Assembly: GCA_012270995.1 (NCBI GenBank) | Contig: JAAXHG010000136.1 | Location: 1-55,339, forward strand | Direction of reading: 5' to 3' | Origin: Vicinamibacteraceae bacterium | GTDB lineage: Bacteria > Acidobacteriota > Thermoanaerobaculia > Multivoradales > Multivoraceae | DNA length: 55,339 nt | In this document: positions 16,949-23,926 of the stretch, one piece after another | Layout of the letters: each line of letters opens with the position of its first letter | Position numbering within the stretch: position 1 is the first letter of the stretch | Program-made: the position numbers and the translations under genes | Notes under the pieces: model-generated | Databases searched by the model: none | Told to the model about the DNA's origin: nothing | The model's input: only the letters and a program-made list of their open reading frames with translations

Positions 16949-18142
16949 TCATCGGATGTGCTCGGCGACGGCCGCAATCAGCGCGTGATGCCAGTCGGCG
17001 GCCGCGCCGGCTCGGTTGACCGTGCCGGCGAAGTAGATGCCGAGGGACTGGTCGCAGTCCATCTTGGCCCCCCAGGCTCCCGAGTGTCCCCACAGCTCAC
17101 CGCCCGGGTAGCGGGTGCGGAAGAGGCCGAGCCCGACGCCGGTCCGCGGCTCCGCCAGGCCGGCCGGCCTGGACCAGGCGGTCATCTCGGGCAGGATCCG
17201 GCTCGATCCGGGCAGTCGGTGCTCCGCCAGGGCTCGCTGAAACCGCACGAGGTCGCGAGCGGTCGTGACGAGGCCGCCGCCGCCCCAGTCGAAGGAGAGG
17301 TTCTTGCCGGAACTCAGCATCGGTATGCCGTAGGCATGGACGTCGGACTCGGGCTGACGACGGGGCCCGAGTGGCGGATCGTCCCTGTAGGCGAGGTAGC
17401 TGTCCTGCAGATCGCAGGGCGTGAGGATCCGCTCTCCTAGGTTGGCGTGGTAGCTCTCGCCGGTGACCCGCTCGACGAGCAGCGCCAGCAGGACGAAGGC
17501 AGTGTCGCTGTAGTGGAACGCGGCGCCGGGCTCGGACAGGGCCTCGGTGATGCCCGGCTGCGACAGGTAGAAGTTGACGACGCCCCTCACCTCCATTGTG
17601 TCCCCGTCCGGCAGCCAGGGTGACCACGCGGCCGTGAAGTTGCGGGTCGCATCGCTGCCGATGATCGATCCCGGCGCCGGCCGCCCGATCTCCTTCGAGG
17701 TCCCGGAGCCGTCGTCGACGAAGGCGTCCCGGAACCCCGACGTGTGCGTCAGCATGTGCCGGAGTGTGACGCCGGCGAAGGCGGGCTGCCCGCCGCGGGT
17801 GAGGAGTCGCTCCTGGATGTCGTCGGGGAAGACCTCGAACTCGACGTACCGGGCGTCCACACCCTTGGGGCCGAGAGCGCCTTCGTCCGCGAGTTGAAGC
17901 ACGAGCAGTGCCGTCATCGATTTGCTTACGCTTGCGGTGTGAAAGCGGTGGTCCGGCGTCATCGCCTCGCCGGTGTCCTCGCGTGCGACGCCTACGGCGT
18001 GCTCATAGACGAAACCCGCCGCCGGCGCCTCGATGCGCGCCACCGCGTTCCTGGCGCCGGCCACCAACTGGCCTTCGAGCAGCGAGTCGAGCTCGTTGTC
18101 GATGCTCGTGGTGGCGTTCGCGGGTCGGGTGCGCTGCGTCAT
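16949..18142 (-). CDS. Beta-lactamase-family serine hydrolase (class C / esterase type)
   Basis: 397 residues. The active-site SxxK is S71-V-S-K74 in HTASVSKSMTALL; the second motif Y-S-D is in FHYSDTAFVLL; a late HSG in LWGHSGAWGAK takes the K-T-G position. This set is typical of the esterase/D-aminopeptidase branch of family S12. THTSGF occurs in the middle as usual. No clear signal peptide is present, so a cytoplasmic esterase or amidase is plausible. It follows the GPH transporter by 10 bp and precedes the CPBP gene by 16 bp. Confidence 0.85.
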   Translation of the reverse strand: MTQRTRPANATTSIDNELDSLLEGQLVAGARNAVARIEAPAAGFVYEHAVGVAREDTGEAMTPDHRFHTASVSKSMTALLVLQLADEGALGPKGVDARYVEFEVFPDDIQERLLTRGGQPAFAGVTLRHMLTHTSGFRDAFVDDGSGTSKEIGRPAPGSIIGSDATRNFTAAWSPWLPDGDTMEVRGVVNFYLSQPGITEALSEPGAAFHYSDTAFVLLALLVERVTGESYHANLGERILTPCDLQDSYLAYRDDPPLGPRRQPESDVHAYGIPMLSSGKNLSFDWGGGGLVTTARDLVRFQRALAEHRLPGSSRILPEMTAWSRPAGLAEPRTGVGLGLFRTRYPGGELWGHSGAWGAKMDCDQSLGIYFAGTVNRAGAAADWHHALIAAVAEHIR

Positions 18143-18152
18143 TGGCGCTGCG

Positions 18153-19535
18153 TCATTGGTGCAGGGGCGAGTCCGCGATAGCCAGCCGCGCCTCGCGGCG
18201 GCGAATGAAACGCCGGATGACGGCGTGGCGCTCCGCGGTGAGCGGATAGCGGAACAGGACGACGCCGCAGGCCAGCAGGAACACGGGCGCGACCACGCCG
18301 ACGATGACCTGGAGCCCGAAGTTCGCCGACGTCGTGTTCCCGGAGATCGCCGGGTCGTACCCGACCCAGGCGAGCAGGAAGTAGCCCAGCGAGTAGCCGA
18401 CCGCGTTCATGCCCTTGTAGATCAGGTGCTGGAGGGCGAAGTAGTTGCCGGTGCGCTGCTTGCCGCTCTTCATCAGGTCGTAGTCGGCGGTGTCCGTGAG
18501 CATGGCCATCGGCATCATCATGTGCGGCGCCTGGAAGATGGAGATCGCGGCGCCGAACAGCGCGATGACGAAGAACGGCGTAGCCCCGGGCGGCATGACG
18601 AAGATCAGCGGGAAGACCAGGGCCTGACCGAGGACGCCGAGCCCCCAGGTCCGGTGCTTGCCGAGCCTGAGCGCCAGCCAGCCGGTCGGCGGCATGGCTG
18701 CGACCTGAACCACGATGACGATGAGCAGGAAGATGGATACGCGGTCGCCGAAGCCCCAGTAGTTGGACAGCGCGATGATGAGCACGGAGTACGAGACGCC
18801 GGAGGCGATGTAGTTCAGCGACTCCGCGGTCATCAGCGACCAGAACGGACCGTTGCCGCGGACGGCCCTGAAGGACTCGACGATCGACGTCTGGGACTGG
18901 CCGGCGCTGCGGCCGATCGGTGTGCCGATGCAGGCCGCACCGAGCAGGAGCGGGAGCAGCACGATGCCGGTCCACCCGAACAGAGCCATCGTCTCGCGGT
19001 CGAACTCGGCCGAGGAAAGGAGTCCGACGGACTCGTGGGCGAGCAGCGGCGGCAGGATGAAGAAGAGCAGGCCCCCGACGAGCAGCGCCGTCGTCAGGTA
19101 GAGGGACAGTCGCGACCGCTCGCTGTAGTCGTCGGAGAGTTCGCTCGACCACGCGCGGAGCGGGATGTTCATGACCGTCATCGCGACGTAGTAGAGGAGC
19201 AGGCCCAGCAGGAAGTACCAGTTGCCGGCGCCGGCCGGGGGCATGAAGAAGACCCACATGGCGAGCATGCCGAGGAGAGAGCCCGCCAGGAGCCAGGGCT
19301 TGCGGCGGCCCCAGAGGCCCTTCGTCGCGTCCGACAGGTAGCCCATCGGCGGATCGGTCAGGGCGTCCGCTATCCGGGCGACGAGCATCGCCGTGCCGAT
19401 ACCCGCAGTCGTCGCCGCGGTGTGCTGGGCGTAGAACGCGGCCAGGACCGCCGGCATCGGCGGAACGAACAGCGCGAGCGGGATCCCCGGGCTGGCGTAG
19501 AACAGCAGATGTCGCAGCGGGACCCGCTTGGCCAA
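18153..19535 (-). CDS. GPH-family (MelB-like) cation symporter
   Basis: 460 residues and about twelve hydrophobic segments. TTG start at 19535 with AAGGAG eight bases upstream. The cytoplasmic loop DALTDPPMGYLSD plus GRRKPWLL is the hallmark of glycoside-pentoside-hexuronide:cation symporters. It is the first gene of a six-gene minus-strand run ending with the Rieske enzyme and SDR, and may import the substrate of that pathway. It is divergent from an enolase-superfamily dehydratase typical of sugar-acid catabolism, so a sugar-acid or glycoside substrate is the alternative. Confidence 0.85.
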   Translation of the reverse strand: MAKRVPLRHLLFYASPGIPLALFVPPMPAVLAAFYAQHTAATTAGIGTAMLVARIADALTDPPMGYLSDATKGLWGRRKPWLLAGSLLGMLAMWVFFMPPAGAGNWYFLLGLLLYYVAMTVMNIPLRAWSSELSDDYSERSRLSLYLTTALLVGGLLFFILPPLLAHESVGLLSSAEFDRETMALFGWTGIVLLPLLLGAACIGTPIGRSAGQSQTSIVESFRAVRGNGPFWSLMTAESLNYIASGVSYSVLIIALSNYWGFGDRVSIFLLIVIVVQVAAMPPTGWLALRLGKHRTWGLGVLGQALVFPLIFVMPPGATPFFVIALFGAAISIFQAPHMMMPMAMLTDTADYDLMKSGKQRTGNYFALQHLIYKGMNAVGYSLGYFLLAWVGYDPAISGNTTSANFGLQVIVGVVAPVFLLACGVVLFRYPLTAERHAVIRRFIRRREARLAIADSPLHQ

Positions 19536-19564
19536 GCGTCGTTCTCCTTGCCGTAGTCTGGTTC

Positions 19565-19593
19565 AGTATAGTCAGAAGTGACCCGCAAGTCAG
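19565..19593 (-). promoter_or_regulatory. Candidate promoter of the transporter-Rieske operon
   Basis: On the minus strand CTGACT (19588-19593) and TATACT (19565-19570) are 17 bp apart, giving a good -10 and a partial -35. Transcription would start near 19557, about 20 bases before the TTG of the transporter. The inverted repeat GTCAgaagTGAC (19571-19582) lies between the boxes and could be a repressor site, perhaps for the nearby TetR protein; that is speculation. Confidence 0.45.
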
Positions 19594-19616
19594 TTTTTCG
19601 CGAGTTGGAGAACGCC

Positions 19617-20822
19617 GTGCGCATCGACCACATCGAGACCATTCACCTGTACTTCGAGTACCCCGAGGGGAAGGGCTGGGTAGGGCCCTGGGGCAGGGTC
19701 AAGGGCCGCCTCGCTTCGCTGATCCGGGTGCACACCGACGACGGCCGCGTCGGAACCGGCTCGGCCTACTCGCATCCGGAGCTGGTGGAGGTGACGGTCA
19801 AGCACCTGCGCCCGTTCCTGATCGGTCTCGATCCGTTGCAGATCGAGAGGATGTGGTGGCGCCTGTTCTTTCGCACCAACTGGTACGGCCGCAAGGGCGT
19901 GGCGCTGACGACGATGGGCGGCCTCGACCAGGCGTTCTGGGACCTTCTCGGCCAGCAGGAGGGGAAGCCGGTCTGGGAACTGCTCGGCGGCGAGGATTCC
20001 CGCGTTCCGGCCTATGCCAGCGGCCTGCTCTACAGCTCACCCGAGACCGTCGCCGATACGGCCGTCCGCATGGTCGAGAAGGGCTTCCGGCGGGTCAAGT
20101 TCCGCACCGGCGTCGACGAGCAGTACGACCGCGAGACCGTCAGCCTGACCCGCGCCGCCGTCGGCCCGAAGATCGACCTGATGGCCGATGGAACCCGGCG
20201 CTACAACCTGGAGATGGCGACCTCGCTGGCGCGGTACCTGGTGGAGCACCGGATCTTCTGGTTCGAGGAGCCCTTCCAGCCGCTCGAGATCGACGACCTG
20301 GTGGCGCTGAGGCAGGTCGCCGGCCTGCCGATCGCGGTGGGAGAGTGCGAGTTCGGCGTCGAGGGCTTTCGCGAGCTGATCCGCTGCGGCGCCGCGGACA
20401 TCCTCCAGGCCGACGCCAGCCGCTGCGGCGGCATCAGCGAGCTGAACAGGATCGCGGAGATGACGAAGAACGCGGGGCTCCAGTTCGCACCCCACAGTTG
20501 GTGCGATCCGGTGGCCGTCATCGCCAACGGCCACGTCGTGGCGGCCCACCGGCACGGTCTGACCGTCGAGGTCGACCAGACCGGCAACCGCTTCATCGAG
20601 GGTCTGCTCGGCGAGCCGCTGACGGTCGAGGACGGACTGCTGGACCTCGGCCGGCGTCCCGGACTCGGCATCGAACTCGATCCCGACTTCGTCGAGGAAC
20701 ACCGGTTGCCGGACGTGACGCAGATTCCGGACGGGAACCACGGCGACATGATCTTCGGGTTCCACGCCACCGATCCGATTCCGCCGTACACGACGCTGGA
20801 CGGGAAACGGCTCGAGTTCTAG
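19617..20822 (+). CDS. Mandelate racemase/muconate lactonizing-type dehydratase (enolase superfamily)
   Basis: 401 residues from GTG 19617, chosen because GGAG lies seven bases upstream and family members begin with RIxxIET; an in-frame GTG at 19578 is an alternative. The barrel shows KFRTG (Lys161), metal ligands Asp191 (ADGTRRY), Glu217 (WFEEPF) and Glu243 (GECEF), and APHSW with His293. This places it among sugar-acid dehydratases of the MR subgroup, which remove water from a 2,3-dihydroxy acid to give a 2-keto-3-deoxy acid. It is divergent from the GPH symporter, and its stop overlaps that of the convergent TetR gene. Confidence 0.85.
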   Translation: MRIDHIETIHLYFEYPEGKGWVGPWGRVKGRLASLIRVHTDDGRVGTGSAYSHPELVEVTVKHLRPFLIGLDPLQIERMWWRLFFRTNWYGRKGVALTTMGGLDQAFWDLLGQQEGKPVWELLGGEDSRVPAYASGLLYSSPETVADTAVRMVEKGFRRVKFRTGVDEQYDRETVSLTRAAVGPKIDLMADGTRRYNLEMATSLARYLVEHRIFWFEEPFQPLEIDDLVALRQVAGLPIAVGECEFGVEGFRELIRCGAADILQADASRCGGISELNRIAEMTKNAGLQFAPHSWCDPVAVIANGHVVAAHRHGLTVEVDQTGNRFIEGLLGEPLTVEDGLLDLGRRPGLGIELDPDFVEEHRLPDVTQIPDGNHGDMIFGFHATDPIPPYTTLDGKRLEF

Positions 20823-21568
20823 CGCCGGCCCGTCTGTTCGACCAGCCGCCGAAACCTGGACGACTTCGGCAGCTCCGGATCGCCCCCGAAGGCCGCCCGG
20901 TAGATGATCAGGCTGTGCAGGTCGACGAAGGACCGCCGCTTGGCCGGCGTGTGATGCCAGGCGTCGTCGATTCGGTGTCGAGCGAACAGGGCCTGGTCCA
21001 TGCCGTCGCCGAGGGCGTTCACCAGCTCACGGAGCGGTCCCCGGTCCTTCGCGTCGATGCCGAGGAACGAGACCAGGAACGACACGATCCGGTCGGCGAT
21101 CTCGCGGTTCCGACGGTTCCAGAGTTCCGCGAACGTCTCCTCGACGTCGGTCATGCGCACCAGGCAGCGGATCATCCCGGAGTTCTTCCGGAACACGTCC
21201 GCGTACCAGGCGACGATCGTGCGGACCATGGCGTAGGCGTCCATGTCGAGGTCGAGCTCCGGGAAGGTCGACATCTCGTAGGTGACGTACTCCCGGCACA
21301 GCTCCTCGAGAAAGGCGCTCCTGCTGTCGAAGTAGATGTAGAAGGCGCCCTTCGCCACTCCGGCCTGGCTGCTGACCCGGCTGATCATCAGCGAGTCGAC
21401 GTTGGTCGTCTGCAGCAGCTCGCAGCCGGACGCCATCAGGCGAACCCGCGTCCGCTCGCCCTTGATCTTTCGCAAGCCCTCCTCGGCCGCCAGCGCCTCG
21501 TGGAAGGCGGCGGGTCGCCGCGGCCTGCCCACGATGCGCGGACGGGTGGAGGCGTTGGCCTCGGGCAT
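20819..21568 (-). CDS. TetR/AcrR-family transcriptional regulator
   Basis: 249 residues. The N-terminal extension of about 35 residues is basic (RPRRPAAF), then the HTH runs TTNVDSLMISRVSSQAGVAKGAFYIYFDSRSAFLEEL, with SSQAGVAKGAFYIYF as recognition segment. The C-terminal two thirds form the ligand-binding helical domain. Its ATG shares a base with the stop of the upstream beta-lactamase-like gene (TGATG at 21566-21570). It is therefore cotranscribed with that gene and with the shortened GGT gene. Targets may include these genes or the divergent promoter region near 19.6 kb. Confidence 0.85.
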   Translation of the reverse strand: MPEANASTRPRIVGRPRRPAAFHEALAAEEGLRKIKGERTRVRLMASGCELLQTTNVDSLMISRVSSQAGVAKGAFYIYFDSRSAFLEELCREYVTYEMSTFPELDLDMDAYAMVRTIVAWYADVFRKNSGMIRCLVRMTDVEETFAELWNRRNREIADRIVSFLVSFLGIDAKDRGPLRELVNALGDGMDQALFARHRIDDAWHHTPAKRRSFVDLHSLIIYRAAFGGDPELPKSSRFRRLVEQTGRR

Positions 21569-22650
21569 CAGGAGGTGCCGCGGTTGAACACGAAGTAGTC
21601 GTACGAAGCCCGCGCGATCTCCGCGATCACGGGTTCCATCGCCGCGTTGGACGGCAGCTTGGACTCCTTGACGAAGACGACCGAGATCACGTGGCCCGCG
21701 TCGCCCGGCAGGGTGATGACGCCCACGTCGTTGGTCGTCTCTCCGATCGTGCCGGTTTTGTGGGCGACCGGGGTGTCCGGCGGCAGCGCTCCCGGGATGC
21801 GGTTCTCGCCGGTCTGGCAGCGGGCCATGATGTCGATCAGCAGGGCCGAGTTCTTCTCGCTGAGGATCTCCCGCTTCCAGATCTTCCGCAGAAGGGCGGC
21901 CATGGACCGGGGCGTCGCGGTGTCGCGTGGATCGGAGTTGAACGCCTCGTTCAGCTCGGCCAGTCGGGCCTCGTCCAGTTGACTCGAGTTCCCTTCCAGG
22001 ATGAGACGGTTGTACTCGGCCGGCGGCATCGGTCTGGCGACGGTGGCGTCGTCCCGGCCGAGCCAGTTAGCGATCAGCGCCCGGGTCGTCCGGTCGACGC
22101 GGATCCCCTCGGCGCCGAACGCCTTCATCCGTCCAGTGATGGCCTCGGCGCCGCCGGCCTCCCGAAACAGCAGGTCGGTGGCGATGTTGTCGCTGATCCG
22201 CAGCATCAGGCCGAGGACGTTTCGGATGGTCAGGCGGGAGCCCGGCGTGTCGAAGAAGTCGCTGAGAGCGCCGTGGGTGACGACGTGATCGCTGGTCTGC
22301 ATCGTGATGAGCTCGCCGAGCGACCGCTTGCCCTCGTCGACCTGCGCGAGGATCTCGACCGCGATCGGCACCTTGTAGGTGCTCGCCATCGGGAACTGGT
22401 CGTCGGCGTTGAGCAGTACGCCGCGACCGGACTCGAGGTGGATCGCGGCGACTCCCACCGTGCCCAGGCTGGCTTCGGCGAGGCGTTCGATCTCCGAGCC
22501 CAGGCGCTTCAGACCGGGATCGTCGCCCAGGATCTCGAGGCGCTCGGAGGCCGAGGCTGGTGCGGCGGCCAGGGCGACGACGGTGCACGCGATGGTAAGC
22601 GCGCGCAAGAACACGGGCAGGCGGGGACGGAAGAGGTGCAATCGAGACAT
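21568..22650 (-). CDS. Class A beta-lactamase-like serine hydrolase
   Basis: 360 residues with an N-terminal export signal (hydrophobic stretch 14-35). Motifs: S90-T-Y-K93, the S153-D-N155 loop, RDTATPRSMAALL, and K298-T-G300 in AHKTGTIG. These are the class A beta-lactamase motifs in order. The omega-loop, however, reads ARLAELNEAFN: the Asn (234) is there, but the residue four before it is Leu230 where class A enzymes have the deacylating Glu166. There is also an insertion of about 15 residues before it. It may be a slow hydrolase, a penicillin-binding esterase, or use another base. It lies 15 bp after the shortened GGT gene. Confidence 0.8.
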   Translation of the reverse strand: MSRLHLFRPRLPVFLRALTIACTVVALAAAPASASERLEILGDDPGLKRLGSEIERLAEASLGTVGVAAIHLESGRGVLLNADDQFPMASTYKVPIAVEILAQVDEGKRSLGELITMQTSDHVVTHGALSDFFDTPGSRLTIRNVLGLMLRISDNIATDLLFREAGGAEAITGRMKAFGAEGIRVDRTTRALIANWLGRDDATVARPMPPAEYNRLILEGNSSQLDEARLAELNEAFNSDPRDTATPRSMAALLRKIWKREILSEKNSALLIDIMARCQTGENRIPGALPPDTPVAHKTGTIGETTNDVGVITLPGDAGHVISVVFVKESKLPSNAAMEPVIAEIARASYDYFVFNRGTS

Positions 22651-22665
22651 CGGTTCTCCTGATGA

Positions 22666-23781
22666 TCAGGCGCCGCTCGCGAGGCCGCGGCGCCGGGGGT
22701 CGGCGACGCCGTGAAGCGTACCGTTGGCAGCGAGGTGTACGCCCTGGACGCAACCGGCGTTGACGTCGTTGGGGCTCACCGGGAACAGAACGTGGCCGCG
22801 CCGCTCCAGTTCGGCGAGAAACTCCTCGGGGAAAGCCGCTTCGATCTCGGCGGCGTTCATCCCGGGATGTGGGTGCCCGAAGCGCGGCGCCCGGGCGGCC
22901 TCGGCCAGCGGCATCTCGTACTCAACGACGTTGGCGGTAGCCTGCAGCATGCACTCGATGAACGAGCGGCTGGGCGTCGCCATCGCGAACGCCGGCTGGT
23001 CGTCGCGGAGCATGCGCAGCGTCCGGGCCAGAGCCGGCTGGCGGAGCGTGTCGCCGACGCCCAGCATGTAGCCGTCGCGGAACCAGTCGTTGCGCCCCGA
23101 CCCCGGGTAGCGGCCGATCATCTTCCGCGCCTCCTTGGCGTAGGCGAAGAGCAGGTGGTCGATGACGAAGCCCTGCTCGGCGAACGTGACCGCCGGCTCG
23201 AAGAGGTCCCGCCAGGGGAGGCGGCCCCAGGCCCGGTGGCACGCCTCGAGTCCGCGGACGTAGCCGGGCACCATGGCGCCCCAGCCGGTCCACGACTTCT
23301 GCTCGTCCCAGGGTTCGGTCGCCGAGATGCTCTCCGGGAAGGAGAACGCGCCGCCGCCCATCTCGAGCCGCCGCTCGGAGGCTCGCCACAGCGTCATGCC
23401 GAAGCCGCCGCCCAGGGTGGTCATCGTCGGTTCAAGGACGCACTGGGCGAGCGCCGCCGTCATGTAGGCGTCAGCGGCGCTGCCGCCGCGCTCGAGTGCG
23501 TTGAGCGCGGCCCGCGTGGCGAGCGGATGGTCGCTCGTCACCATGCGCCGGCGACCGGTGGCGTGGACGTTCCGGAAATCGGGCCGGATGGGCTTGTGAT
23601 CGCGCGCCGCGAGCGCCGTCCAGTCGGGTGAGGCGCTGTCGGCGCGTGTGGGCAGCCTGGCAGGGGCGAGCGCGGCGAACGAGGGAGGTGCCGCCACGGC
23701 GGCGCCGGCGAACGAAAGGCCCTTGAGCAGGGCGCGGCGGTCGAGGACGGCTGGGGCGTGCTCCTGGCGACGGCGCTTCAT
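22666..23781 (-). CDS. Gamma-glutamyltransferase homologue with internal deletion, Tat signal
   Basis: 371 residues where family members have 530-600. The N-terminal half is normal: a Tat-like signal (DRRALLKGLSFAGAAVAAP), then MVTSDHPLATRAALNALERGGSAADAYM and the GGGFGMTLW block. After LRMLRDDQPAFAMATPSRS the sequence jumps to the C-terminal end (VNAGCVQGVHLAANGTLHGVADPRR). The stretch of about 180 residues that normally contains the self-processing Thr nucleophile (TTHxSVVD) is missing. The frame is intact, so the deletion is in-frame. It cannot work as a normal Ntn hydrolase; it is either a pseudogene in progress or a repurposed scaffold. Confidence 0.7.
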   Translation of the reverse strand: MKRRRQEHAPAVLDRRALLKGLSFAGAAVAAPPSFAALAPARLPTRADSASPDWTALAARDHKPIRPDFRNVHATGRRRMVTSDHPLATRAALNALERGGSAADAYMTAALAQCVLEPTMTTLGGGFGMTLWRASERRLEMGGGAFSFPESISATEPWDEQKSWTGWGAMVPGYVRGLEACHRAWGRLPWRDLFEPAVTFAEQGFVIDHLLFAYAKEARKMIGRYPGSGRNDWFRDGYMLGVGDTLRQPALARTLRMLRDDQPAFAMATPSRSFIECMLQATANVVEYEMPLAEAARAPRFGHPHPGMNAAEIEAAFPEEFLAELERRGHVLFPVSPNDVNAGCVQGVHLAANGTLHGVADPRRRGLASGA

Positions 23782-23833
23782 TCGCGTCTCCTCACTCGGC
23801 GGCGAGACGTTGCACTACTGGTCGGCGGAAACT

Positions 23834-23841
23834 GGTATACG
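23834..23841 (+). promoter_or_regulatory. Possible extended -10 promoter element
   Basis: TGGTATAC is a TGn-TATAnn extended -10 box located about 86 bp before the peptidase ATG, in the region between two divergent genes. GTATAC is its own complement, so it could also serve the minus-strand gene at 23781. No convincing -35 was found at the right distance. Confidence 0.3.
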
Positions 23842-23926
23842 ACTGTAACCAAACGAGCAGGGGCCGGGGAGCGGAGCGCGAGCCGGCCACGGATGAGTTC
23901 CAGGGACCTTGGGAGGAATGAGGAGA

